From: Reichenbachiella faecimaris
GTDB lineage: Bacteria > Bacteroidota > Bacteroidia > Cytophagales > Cyclobacteriaceae
Reading direction: 5' to 3'
DNA: 64,000 bases
Assembly (NCBI RefSeq): GCF_900176375.1
Contig: NZ_FWYF01000003.1
Location: 248,001-312,000 of the forward strand
Part shown: positions 8,170-16,042 of the stretch, one piece after another
Layout of the letters: each line of letters opens with the position of its first letter
How positions within the stretch are numbered: the stretch's first letter is position 1
The notes under the pieces: model-generated
What the model saw: only the letters and a program-made list of their open reading frames with translations
The model's database searches: none
Told to the model about the DNA's origin: nothing
Position numbers and translations under genes: made by a program

Positions 8170-9272
8170 AGTGGAAAAGGAATTTTATAGATTGGTTGTT
8201 TGTCATCTCCTCATGGATTTTGGCTTGTTTGTGTATTACTGCCATTGGCATGTTTTTTCAAGACCTCCAGTTTCGTTTTCTTGAAATTTTCCCCACACAA
8301 GAGAATCAAAAATTTATAGACTATTTCTCCTCTGGACTTCAGTACATAGAAGGCGTATTGTTTGGGTTTCTTTTTGGGTCAGTTTTTTACTTTGTGTATT
8401 GGCTGACCGAGAACACGAACTTAAGAAATAAGTCTTTTGGCAGGTTGATGATCTTCAAAACCTGCTTGTACCTCATAGGCTTTGTCTTGACATTTGTTAT
8501 GGTTTTTGCTGTTTTATTAACACTGGAGGTTACGCCTATTCGAGGTGTGAAGGATGTAATAAGCACACTTTCGAGCTGGACATTTTATGCTGCTTTTGGC
8601 ACTTTCCTTACCTTATTTTCAATCATCATCAACTTCGTCCTAGAAGTGAGTAAGAAGTATGGGCCAGGCAACCTCTGGCACATGTTCATGGGTAAGTATC
8701 ACAAACCTGTGATAGAAAATAGGATTTTCATGTTTTTGGATTTAAAGGATTCGACTGCTTATGCGGAAAAACTTGGACATATCAGATATTCTAATTTGAT
8801 TCAAAAATGTTTTTTATATCTCAACGAAATTGTCTTTGACCATAGCGCTCAGATCTATCAATATGTAGGGGATGAGGCCGTGCTGACTTGGAATTCGTCT
8901 GATGTAGAAGCTAGAAAATTAAGTGTTGAGTTGTTTTTTGCCTTTCGCGAAAAGTTAGTTTCCAAAGCTTCCAAATTTGAAAAGGAGTTTGGGTTTGTCC
9001 CTGAATTTAAGGCGGGCATCAATGAAGGTGCAGTCACTGCTGCTGAAGTAGGATATATCAAAAGAGATATTGCTTATCACGGAGATGTGCTCAATACAGG
9101 GTCTCGTATTCAGGCCAAATGTAACGAACTGGGAAAGAGCCTTTTGGTTTCTGAAGCATTTGCAAAGGAGGTAGAAAAATTGATAGCCTTTAAGCAAGAA
9201 CTGATGGGAAAAATCAATCTGAAGGGTAAGGCTGAGCCCATTAATATTTATTCGATAGATTCATTGACCTAA
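8166..9272 (+). CDS. Membrane-anchored class III adenylate/guanylate cyclase domain protein
   Basis: 368 residues from the ATG at 8166, which overlaps the preceding stop by 4 bases (ATGA). Four hydrophobic segments (about 10-31, 62-81, 95-120, 138-160) precede a class III cyclase domain. Both metal-binding aspartates are present: D192 in FLDLKDSTAYAEKLG and D236 in YVGDEAVLTW. The transition-state Asn/Arg pair appears in DVLNTGSRIQ. It should make cAMP or another cyclic nucleotide from the cytoplasmic face. Substrate selectivity is not assigned. The pairing with a PLP enzyme is unusual. Confidence 0.82.
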   Translation: MKWKRNFIDWLFVISSWILACLCITAIGMFFQDLQFRFLEIFPTQENQKFIDYFSSGLQYIEGVLFGFLFGSVFYFVYWLTENTNLRNKSFGRLMIFKTCLYLIGFVLTFVMVFAVLLTLEVTPIRGVKDVISTLSSWTFYAAFGTFLTLFSIIINFVLEVSKKYGPGNLWHMFMGKYHKPVIENRIFMFLDLKDSTAYAEKLGHIRYSNLIQKCFLYLNEIVFDHSAQIYQYVGDEAVLTWNSSDVEARKLSVELFFAFREKLVSKASKFEKEFGFVPEFKAGINEGAVTAAEVGYIKRDIAYHGDVLNTGSRIQAKCNELGKSLLVSEAFAKEVEKLIAFKQELMGKINLKGKAEPINIYSIDSLT

Positions 9273-9348
9273 AGTTTAAGAAATACTTTCGCCGTCTTCT
9301 ATGAACAGTACTTTTTTGCTCATTTAGGTTTGTTTCATAGCACAAATC

Positions 9349-9378
9349 AAAAAAAAGGCCGTACCCGAAAGTACGACC
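9349..9378 (-). terminator. Rho-independent terminator after the M1 peptidase gene
   Basis: On the minus strand the stem GGTCGTAC/GTACGGCC (one G-U pair) closes a 6-base loop and is followed by eight T residues. It lies about 25 bases beyond the peptidase stop. Confidence 0.8.
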
Positions 9379-9403
9379 CAACCTAACCTAATCTTGATTA
9401 ATT

Positions 9404-11653
9404 TTATTCACCCCCGTCCTGGAAATTGTCAAATCTTGAGGTGTTTTCTATGCGTGGAAATACATTGTTTTCTGTAGCGACATCTGCAGTTTCTTTGTTT
9501 GGATCTACTACGATGTTGATCACCTTTTTATCCTTAGCGAATACCTTGGTCACTAGGTTTTCATTTTTCTTCCAAATTTCTGCGGGTAAATATTCCCTCT
9601 CTTTCGTGCCATCTTCATAAGTCCATTCAATAATGATTGGCATTACCAAACCTCCTTTGTTTTCGAAGGTGAGTTCATAAAAATTGCGATTGGCATTTGC
9701 ATTTTTGATGGCCTGATCATTGACTTGGTTCATGAACTCTTTCTGTCGAGGCGTTTCGACCACATCTTCTACATTTATATAACTGAACACTTCAGCCTCT
9801 TCCGCGAAGTCTATCAAATTTTGACTATTCTCGCCACTGGAGATTTTGGTTTTTTTGGACTTTTTTCCTTTGTTTTCAATTTCGTTTTCTGAGACGTCCA
9901 TTTTATACCATTTCACTTTGGACAAAGACAGATCAACATGATCAGTGGTATAGAACCAGCCCTTCCAGAACCAGTCCAAGTCCATAGCAGAGGCATCCTC
10001 CATGGTACGAAAAAAATCAGCTGGACCAGGTCTTTTGAATGCCCACCTTTCAGCGTAAGTTTTGAAAGCATAATCGAACATTTCAGGTCCCATGATGGTC
10101 TCTCGCAATATACTTAGTGCTGCTGCTGGCTTGCCATACGAATTGTTGCCGAGCTGCAAAATTTGCTCTGGATCTGTCATTATGGGTCTCATACCTTCTT
10201 TGTCTCCCTTCATGTAGTCCAAAATCAACAATGGATCTCCTCGTTTTCTGCGTTTGTTTGGATAATGTTCTTTTTCTGTCAACGACTCCACAAAAGAATT
10301 AAGACCTTCGTCCATCCAAGCCCACTGACGTTCATCAGAATTGATGATCATTGGAAAGAAGTTGTGACCTACTTCATGAATAATTACACCTATCATGTTA
10401 GAGCGTTTCATAGCTGTAAAGGAGCCATCTTCATTGGGTCTGCCGTAGTTGAAGCAAATCATAGGGTACTCCATCCCGATTGATGCTGAATGAACAGAAA
10501 TGGCCACAGGGTATGGGTACTCTATGGTGTGTTTAGAATAAGTGAGCAAGGTGTTGGCTACGGCCTTTGTTGATTCCTTTTCCCAAAGCGGGTTTCCTTC
10601 TTTTGGATAGTAAGACATAGCCAAGGGTGTCTTGGTATCTAACTTGACAGCTTGAGCATCCCAGATAAATTTTCTTGAAGCTGCAAGAGCAAAATCTCTC
10701 ACATCTTTTGCATGATATTCCCAAGTTTTTTTGTTTTTTGCTTTTGAAGATTCTGCTTTTCTAGCCTCAGCTTCGGTGACAATAAGGACGGGTTTGTCGT
10801 ACGATTTTTTGGCTTGGACCAACCTTTCTTTTTGAACTTTGCTCAGTACTTCGTCAGCATTTTTCAATTCGCCAGTGGAGGCTACCACAAAGTCAGCAGG
10901 TACTGTCAAACGCACTTGGTAATCCCCAAATTCCAGAGCAAACTCGCCTCGGCCCAAAAATTGTTTGTGCTGCCAACCGTTAAGGTCATCATAAACAGCC
11001 ATTCTTGGAAACCACTGAGCGATAGTGTAGAGGTAGTTTCCATCCTTAGGAAAATACTCGTATCCCGACCTGCCACCTAATTGCATTCTGTCTTGCATGT
11101 TGTATGACCAGGCCACACTGAATGAAATGTTTTCTCCAGACGTTAGTGGTTTTGGGAGGTCGATCCTCATCATGGTTTTATTGATGAAGTATTTCAGCGG
11201 ACGGCCAGAGGCGTCAGTTACTTCTGAAATCTTGAAACCACCATCAAAATCATATCCTTGGGTGATCTTTTGTATACTCTTTCCTGCCATGGAGCTGGAA
11301 ACTTTACTTTCGGTCACCAAAGGAGTATCTGAGTTTTTGCTTCTCATGTTTTGATCCAGCTGCAACCACAGGTAGCTCAACTGATCAGGAGAATTGTTGA
11401 AATAGGTGATAGTTTCACTGCCACTTAGCGATTGGTTTTCGTCATTCAGCTCAGCTTGAATCACATAATCGGCTCTTTGCTGCCAGTAATCTTTTCCTGG
11501 TGCGCCAGAGGCATTTCTGTAGCTGTTTGCTGTAGGAAGTGTGGTTCCTAGTTGTTCAAACTTTTGATTCCATTCGCCTTGCGCGAATGCAAAGATTGGG
11601 CTCATCATGAGCAGCCATAACATACTTTTTTTCATTCTACTCATATTATTCAT
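9404..11653 (-). CDS. Exported M1-family metallopeptidase
   Basis: 749 residues from ATG at 11653, which overlaps the stop of the upstream HupE/UreJ-like gene by one base (TAATG). A signal peptide (MKKSMLWLLMMSPIFAFAQG from about residue 7) indicates export. The gluzincin site is HEVGH at 426-430 with the third zinc ligand E449 in WMDEGLNSF, the expected 18-residue spacing. The M1 N-terminal beta domain precedes it; the C-terminal part beyond residue 590 is lysine-rich and then beta-rich. It probably trims peptides in the periplasm or at the cell surface. The neighbouring DUF6702 and HupE/UreJ-like genes form a set I recognise as recurrent in Bacteroidota. Confidence 0.88.
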   Translation of the reverse strand: MNNMSRMKKSMLWLLMMSPIFAFAQGEWNQKFEQLGTTLPTANSYRNASGAPGKDYWQQRADYVIQAELNDENQSLSGSETITYFNNSPDQLSYLWLQLDQNMRSKNSDTPLVTESKVSSSMAGKSIQKITQGYDFDGGFKISEVTDASGRPLKYFINKTMMRIDLPKPLTSGENISFSVAWSYNMQDRMQLGGRSGYEYFPKDGNYLYTIAQWFPRMAVYDDLNGWQHKQFLGRGEFALEFGDYQVRLTVPADFVVASTGELKNADEVLSKVQKERLVQAKKSYDKPVLIVTEAEARKAESSKAKNKKTWEYHAKDVRDFALAASRKFIWDAQAVKLDTKTPLAMSYYPKEGNPLWEKESTKAVANTLLTYSKHTIEYPYPVAISVHSASIGMEYPMICFNYGRPNEDGSFTAMKRSNMIGVIIHEVGHNFFPMIINSDERQWAWMDEGLNSFVESLTEKEHYPNKRRKRGDPLLILDYMKGDKEGMRPIMTDPEQILQLGNNSYGKPAAALSILRETIMGPEMFDYAFKTYAERWAFKRPGPADFFRTMEDASAMDLDWFWKGWFYTTDHVDLSLSKVKWYKMDVSENEIENKGKKSKKTKISSGENSQNLIDFAEEAEVFSYINVEDVVETPRQKEFMNQVNDQAIKNANANRNFYELTFENKGGLVMPIIIEWTYEDGTKEREYLPAEIWKKNENLVTKVFAKDKKVINIVVDPNKETADVATENNVFPRIENTSRFDNFQDGGE

Positions 11654-12114
11654 TACCAAAATATAGTATCTATCATAAGTGTAATGGCTACTCCAGCTAC
11701 TGCCGAGGATATAGCCAATATCCAGTCTTTTCGAGATACGTGTATGTATTTATTCATCAAATAACCCATGCCATGGATCAAGCCAAAAAAGAGCGCTAAA
11801 TAATAGTTGAGACGACTTACCTCAGAGGAGATGTATTGCTCTCTTTTCCAGATGTTACACACAGCTGTGATGAAGATAGTTACTGGGATGAGAAACTCTA
11901 CCACACTTGAATTGATGCTAAAGACATTAAGGGATATAAGCGCCAAGGTGATGGAATGCCCAATGGTGAAAGCTGTTACTAATATCAAAACTTTCATCCA
12001 GTCAGTTGATAGATATACAGCAGCCAAAGCGATCACAAAAAGAATATGATCGTAGCCGTTGACATCCAAAATATGTTCTCTACCAAGAGAGAAAAATAGC
12101 TGAAACTCTGACAT
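11653..12114 (-). CDS. HupE/UreJ-like integral membrane protein
   Basis: 153 residues, nearly all hydrophobic, with about five or six membrane segments. The pattern GYDHILFVIALAAVYL near the start followed by FTIGHSITLAL resembles the HupE/UreJ family, where conserved histidines in the membrane are thought to take part in metal (nickel) uptake. No hydrogenase or urease genes are near, so a metal-handling role tied to the neighbouring zinc peptidase is only a guess. It is cotranscribed with that peptidase (TAATG overlap) and divergent from the DUF6702 gene. Confidence 0.75.
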   Translation of the reverse strand: MSEFQLFFSLGREHILDVNGYDHILFVIALAAVYLSTDWMKVLILVTAFTIGHSITLALISLNVFSINSSVVEFLIPVTIFITAVCNIWKREQYISSEVSRLNYYLALFFGLIHGMGYLMNKYIHVSRKDWILAISSAVAGVAITLMIDTIFW

Positions 12115-12229
12115 GCTGGTTGAAGTTTACCACTCAAATAATAACACCAAGGTCGCAAACAAGATTGTCTATTTTTGTTTGTTGCTAAAGGCGAACGACT
12201 GTAAACATATAACGGAAAACACGTAATTC

Positions 12230-12721
12230 ATGACCTGTTTATTTCTATTGCTGATAAATTATATAAGCGGTATGCCACTGCATGCTTTCCATGTCTCGGT
12301 TTGTGAGATTGAATTTGATGAAAGCAAGAAGCAGCTTGAGATTACGCATCGGATTTTTTTGGATGATCTGGAGATAGGTTTGGCCGATTGGTCGGAAGAG
12401 CAGGTAGATGTGCTGAACCCTGAAAATCCAAAGCATCTGGATCAAATGATTGGGAAATACCTGACCGAAAAAACTACATACGTGATCAATGGGAAATCAG
12501 TGCGTGCGACCTATCTAGGCTCGGAAAAGGAAGAAAGTGTGATGTATTGCTATCAGGTTGTTACTAACCTAAAAAAGGTGAAATCGCTGAAAGTGACCAA
12601 CACCTTACTCATGGAAATCTACGACGACCAGACCAATATTGTCCACCTTGAAAATGGGGATCAAATGAAGAGCCTGAAGCTCTCTGATTCTGAGACTTGG
12701 GGTGAAGTGAATTTTGATTAA
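12230..12721 (+). CDS. DUF6702-family exported protein
   Basis: 163 residues. A hydrophobic start (residues 3-15) looks like a signal peptide, followed by FHVSVCEIEFDESKKQLEITHRIFLDDLE, a pattern I associate with DUF6702. The rest is predicted beta-rich. Function unknown. It is divergent from the HupE/UreJ-like and M1 peptidase genes, and such proteins often sit next to that pair in Bacteroidota (recollection, not searched). A TATTTTTG promoter-like element lies at 12170-12177. Confidence 0.65.
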   Translation: MTCLFLLLINYISGMPLHAFHVSVCEIEFDESKKQLEITHRIFLDDLEIGLADWSEEQVDVLNPENPKHLDQMIGKYLTEKTTYVINGKSVRATYLGSEKEESVMYCYQVVTNLKKVKSLKVTNTLLMEIYDDQTNIVHLENGDQMKSLKLSDSETWGEVNFD

Positions 12722-12909
12722 CAAACAATTCTGCCCGATACGTGACTTTAGTCCAACGTAGGCCAGTGTCCTTACGGGATTTTCATTTGATATTCCTAGG
12801 TTTCTGGAGCCACAATGAAGGACGGATTGGTGAAACAAGTCATTGTCAAGAGACAAAAAGAGCTGAATAAAGAACTTATCGCAATCGAATTGCGTTAATG
12901 TAACATTCA

Positions 12910-12934
12910 TATACTATATTTATATTATAGTATA
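12910..12934. promoter_or_regulatory. Inverted-repeat operator candidate of higBA
   Basis: A perfect 9-bp inverted repeat, TATACTATA and TATAGTATA with 7 bases between, ends 5 bases before the higB start codon. Toxin-antitoxin operons of this type are normally repressed by the antitoxin binding such a palindrome. A second small palindrome (CGCAAT-CGA-ATTGCG) lies at 12880-12894. Confidence 0.6.
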
Positions 12935-12939
12935 ATAAA

Positions 12940-13221
12940 ATGATAGTAAGCTTCAGCTGTAAAGAAACGCAAAAGGTCGGTCTGGGTCAATATACTGAAC
13001 AGTGGGATTTAAGTATTCGACGGACTGCAATGAGAAGGCTTGATTATCTAGATTCGGCGATTAATTTGGAAGATTTAAGAATACCTCCATCCAATAGATT
13101 GCATGCATTGAAAGGAAACTTAAAGGGTTACTACTCAATTAGCATCAATATGAAATGGAGAATAGTTTTTATCTGGAAAGAAGGCAATGCTTACGATGTT
13201 AAAATTACAGATTATCATTAA
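12940..13221 (+). CDS. higB: HigB-type toxin of the RelE/ParE superfamily
   Basis: 93 residues, the usual size. The RelE-fold pattern is clear: a helical N-terminus, LDSAINLEDLRIPPSNRLHALKG, then the strand YYSISINMKWRIVFIWKEG. HigB toxins cleave mRNA on the ribosome. As is typical for HigBA, the toxin gene comes first and the antitoxin follows 10 bp downstream. The bases just upstream are AT-rich and palindromic. It is the only recognisable toxin-antitoxin system in the window. Confidence 0.88.
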   Translation: MIVSFSCKETQKVGLGQYTEQWDLSIRRTAMRRLDYLDSAINLEDLRIPPSNRLHALKGNLKGYYSISINMKWRIVFIWKEGNAYDVKITDYH

Positions 13222-13231
13222 AGAGAATATT

Positions 13232-13543
13232 ATGAAAGCAATTATGAATATTCACCCTGGTGAAATTTTAGAAAAGGATTTTCTAGAGCCAATGGGGATT
13301 ACGGCCTACAGATTATCTAAAGCGATCGGGGTTCAACAAACTAGAATCAGTCAAATTATCAAAGGTAAAACAAGCATTACCGCAGATATGGCTACACGTT
13401 TGTCAAAATATTTTGGAACAAGCGCAGAGCTTTGGATGAACCTCCAAAGCAAACATGATATACGAAAAACTCGCCAAGAAAAGAGTGAGATTTTGGAACA
13501 GATTGTGCCGATGGAGGCAATTGATCAATCTAAAACGATCTGA
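13232..13543 (+). CDS. higA: HigA-type antitoxin, helix-turn-helix
   Basis: 103 residues from ATG at 13232. It begins with the family's typical HPGEILEKDFLEPMGIT, then an XRE-like helix-turn-helix (YRLSKAIGVQQTRISQIIKGK) and the conserved block KYFGTSAELWMNLQSKHD. It should neutralise HigB and repress the operon through the palindrome upstream of higB. The last 14 bases overlap the end of the convergent 2H phosphoesterase gene. Confidence 0.92.
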   Translation: MKAIMNIHPGEILEKDFLEPMGITAYRLSKAIGVQQTRISQIIKGKTSITADMATRLSKYFGTSAELWMNLQSKHDIRKTRQEKSEILEQIVPMEAIDQSKTI

Positions 13544-14075
13544 ATTCTTCCCATCTCGAACCATTGTGTTTGAGCAAACAAAAGCCTGAGACTTCGAATT
13601 GTCTCTGATAGGATTGCTCTTGATAATGAGCTTTCACTTCAGGGAATATGGCCTTCTTCAAATCCCTAAAACCAATGGTCATGTGGGGGTGAAATCCACG
13701 GTCTTTGTAGTCAGCATTGAAAAATTTGAGTTCTCTTCTTACAAACATTGAAAGCTCTTTTTGAAGATGAGTCAACACCTCAGTTTTGGCTACATCTACA
13801 AATACCACTCTAGGCTCAAAAAAATCAAAACCATCTAGTGTCACCTGAAAAGGGTACTGATCAAACTTGAATTTTGAGAGCTTTTCAATAAGTTGCGCTT
13901 CCCTATCCACCCGCCATTTGAAGGGCATGTGCAAAGTGATATGAGGAGGAGACCTTAAAGCGCCCTTGGAGTTGAATTTATCCTTCACTTCCTGCTTAAA
14001 TGCCATCACTTCAGTCAAGACTGGCCCATCAGGTATGAGTGCCAGAAAGTAGAGATTTTGTTCGGGCTTAGCCAT
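13530..14075 (-). CDS. 2H phosphoesterase / 2'-5' RNA ligase-like protein
   Basis: 181 residues. Two HxT/S motifs define the 2H fold: PHITLHMPFKW in the first half and PHMTIGFRDL in the second. Members hydrolyse cyclic or 2'-5' phosphodiesters or ligate RNA ends in vitro; the natural substrate here is unknown. Its start overlaps the end of the radical SAM gene by 8 bases, so the two are translated from one message. Confidence 0.82.
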   Translation of the reverse strand: MAKPEQNLYFLALIPDGPVLTEVMAFKQEVKDKFNSKGALRSPPHITLHMPFKWRVDREAQLIEKLSKFKFDQYPFQVTLDGFDFFEPRVVFVDVAKTEVLTHLQKELSMFVRRELKFFNADYKDRGFHPHMTIGFRDLKKAIFPEVKAHYQEQSYQRQFEVSGFCLLKHNGSRWEEFRSF

Positions 14076-15096
14076 CAGTTAAAGATACGTTGAGCCCTTC
14101 CGAGCAGTTTTTACAGATATCTATAGAGGCACGGGAGGTGAGGATGCTTTTTCTAAATTTCTCGTATGGCTCACTATACCAGATGTCGTGGAAGGATTGT
14201 TTGTTCCAATCACCCATGATATGTTTGGCATCCTTGTCAAAGCAGCAAGGCACCACTTTGCCATCCCAGGTTACGACACAGCTTTGCCACATTTTCCAGC
14301 ACTGATTGTGGAGAAGGTTTTTGAGTTTGAATTTTCCATTGTGTCCTCGGGTATACCTTGAGTATTTTTGGTTTTGTGGCATAAGATCAGAGCCATTTTC
14401 AAAATCATAAATTTGAGCTGTTTTGAACTGAACTTCGTCTACACCTATTTCTTTGGCTAACTGTAGAGCCTCTTCGATCTGGTGCTCATTTGGGCCTACC
14501 ACTAAAAACTGAAAAATAAGATGTGGTGTTTTGGCTTTGAGTTTCTTTTTCCAACGCACCATATTTCGAGTGCCATCCAGCACTTTTTCCAATTGCCCAC
14601 CTACTCGATATTGTTCGTACGTTTCTTGACTGGTTCCATCTATTGAGATAATCAAACGATCCAATCCCGATTTGACGGTAGCCTCAGCTTTTTCATCGTC
14701 CAAATAATGCGCGTTGGTGCTGGTGGCAGTGTAGATTTTGTTTTTGGCCGCATGGTCAACCATATCTAAAAAACCCGGATGCAAATAGGGTTCACCTTGA
14801 AAGTAGAAGGTGAGATAAGTCAGATGAGATCTGACTTCCATGATCTTTTCTTTAAAAAAATCAACATCCAACATACCTGTAGGTCGCGTGAACGAACGCA
14901 ACCCACTGGGACATTCTGGGCATCTCAGATTGCACGAGGTGGTGGGCTCAAAGGCCATGCTCAGTGGCAAAGAAGGGTTGATAAATTGGTCTAGATGCTT
15001 GGACTGGTAGTAGCTTGAAAATACCTTCATGGCATTCATTACCTTGTAGGGAGAGAGTTTGGTCAGTATGTTCAGACTATCGTGAAAATGCACCAA
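14068..15096 (-). CDS. Radical SAM protein with C-terminal SPASM domain
   Basis: 342 residues if TTG at 15096 is used; GTG at 15093 gives 341. The next ATG (15039) would remove HDSLNILTKLSP, which I recall as conserved in relatives, so I prefer the longer form. The iron-sulfur motif CNLRCPEC lies near residue 57. The C-terminal part has cysteines of a SPASM domain (CWKMWQS, VVPCCFDKD, ICKNCSEG) holding auxiliary clusters. SPASM enzymes often modify peptides or act as anaerobic maturases. No obvious precursor peptide is adjacent; the substrate is unknown. Cotranscribed with the 2H phosphoesterase. Confidence 0.83.
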   Translation of the reverse strand: MVHFHDSLNILTKLSPYKVMNAMKVFSSYYQSKHLDQFINPSLPLSMAFEPTTSCNLRCPECPSGLRSFTRPTGMLDVDFFKEKIMEVRSHLTYLTFYFQGEPYLHPGFLDMVDHAAKNKIYTATSTNAHYLDDEKAEATVKSGLDRLIISIDGTSQETYEQYRVGGQLEKVLDGTRNMVRWKKKLKAKTPHLIFQFLVVGPNEHQIEEALQLAKEIGVDEVQFKTAQIYDFENGSDLMPQNQKYSRYTRGHNGKFKLKNLLHNQCWKMWQSCVVTWDGKVVPCCFDKDAKHIMGDWNKQSFHDIWYSEPYEKFRKSILTSRASIDICKNCSEGLNVSLTDG

Positions 15097-15204
15097 GAGA
15101 TTATTTTGATCTTAACGTATTTTGGTAAATACAAATTTGTTTTAAGCATTGCTTTTTTATGAAACTAATACTTAGTAAATCTGTTAAAGTAAATGTAAGC
15201 TTTC

Positions 15205-15212
15205 TAATTTTG
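15205..15212 (+). promoter_or_regulatory. Candidate -7 promoter element for the basic-protein/TIR-like pair
   Basis: TAATTTTG matches TAnnTTTG and lies 33 bases before the ATG at 15246. This position favours that ATG over an upstream in-frame ATG at 15159. Confidence 0.35.
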
Positions 15213-15245
15213 TTGTATATTCAATGTTCTAAGAAGTTAGATGTC

Positions 15246-15392
15246 ATGAGTGAAAAGAAAAAAGTTGTACAAGTAAAAAACCCTAAAACTGGTCGCTATG
15301 TGAAAATTGATCGTGAAAAAGGAAGAATTGTAGCTCATAAGAAATCTGATGGCCCATTCAAAAATGTAGCTGTTGCCCGCAAGCGTAGTTAA
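15246..15392 (+). CDS. Small basic protein, 48 residues, coupled to the TIR-like gene
   Basis: The protein has about 17 Lys/Arg in 48 residues and begins MSEKKKVVQVKNPKTGRYVKI. I recall short Bacteroidota proteins of similar pattern (KxPKTGRxVxIDR...GPFKxVxVAR) but know no function. An in-frame ATG at 15159 would add a hydrophobic 29-residue leader; I reject it because the promoter-like element at 15205 lies downstream of it. The stop and the next start overlap as TAATG, so it is translationally coupled to the TIR/SLOG-like protein. Such a charged peptide could bind nucleic acid or inhibit its neighbour (inference). Confidence 0.65.
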   Translation: MSEKKKVVQVKNPKTGRYVKIDREKGRIVAHKKSDGPFKNVAVARKRS

Positions 15393-16030
15393 TGATATTT
15401 TATAACCCAACCGACAATGATGTATTAACCAAGAGGATTAAATATAATCCGAGGTCTGCCTTCATTATGACACAATTAGGAGGTGCAAAAACAGAATTAT
15501 TGAATGATATCTTGTCACAACTTAATTCGGCATTAAATCAAAATAAAATCCAATTTCTAGATGCGAATTCTTTGGTCACAGGAAAGGATTTTTTATCCAA
15601 AATTTGGAACCTTGCCCTATCAGTTCCTATTGGAATAGCAGTTCTATCCGAGACTATGCAACAAACTACAGTTGCCAATATTTATTACGAACTTGGACTC
15701 ATGAATGCCTTAGGTAAGGAAACTGTTGTCATCAAAACGCCAAATTTTAAAATACCGTCTGACTTTATTCGAACCGAATATATCAAATATGACAATTCCT
15801 TTGGAGAGAAATTAGAAAGCTTTCTCAAGCAAATTTTTGATCAAGCAGAATATTATGGAGTTATGGCGGATAGCCTGATTGCTAAACCCCTACTTTCAAT
15901 CGATTACTTGAGAAGGGCTTACCTAATTACACAAGATGATGGTTACAAAAATAGAGCCTTTGAAATTATCAATTCAAATCAATTTGATGAGCATACTTCT
16001 ATGATGGTTAATAGTTATTTCGATCTATAA
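15392..16030 (+). CDS. TIR/SLOG (nucleoside deoxyribosyltransferase)-like protein
   Basis: 212 residues. The order of strands and helices fits a TIR- or SLOG-type Rossmann fold: strand AFIMTQ (about residue 23), a long helix, strand KIQFLDA, strand GIAVLSE, then the diagnostic helix ANIYYELGLMNALGKETVVIKTP (about residues 90-112) with a conserved Glu. In these superfamilies that Glu acts on N-glycosidic bonds of NAD or nucleotides. The C-terminal 80 residues are helical and unassigned. No membrane segment or signal peptide. Coupled to the 48-residue basic protein by a TAATG overlap. A nucleotide-cleaving effector is possible but unproven. Confidence 0.55.
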   Translation: MIFYNPTDNDVLTKRIKYNPRSAFIMTQLGGAKTELLNDILSQLNSALNQNKIQFLDANSLVTGKDFLSKIWNLALSVPIGIAVLSETMQQTTVANIYYELGLMNALGKETVVIKTPNFKIPSDFIRTEYIKYDNSFGEKLESFLKQIFDQAEYYGVMADSLIAKPLLSIDYLRRAYLITQDDGYKNRAFEIINSNQFDEHTSMMVNSYFDL

Positions 16031-16042
16031 TTAATTGAGTTC

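Noticed and set aside
12815-12898. A 27-codon frame with a charged product upstream of higB
   Set aside because: Too short, no promoter or family resemblance; possibly a remnant, but nothing supports a gene.
15159-15245. Upstream in-frame extension of the 48-residue basic protein with a hydrophobic segment
   Set aside because: A promoter-like TAATTTTG lies downstream of this ATG, and the extension has neither a proper lipobox nor a clear signal-peptide end.
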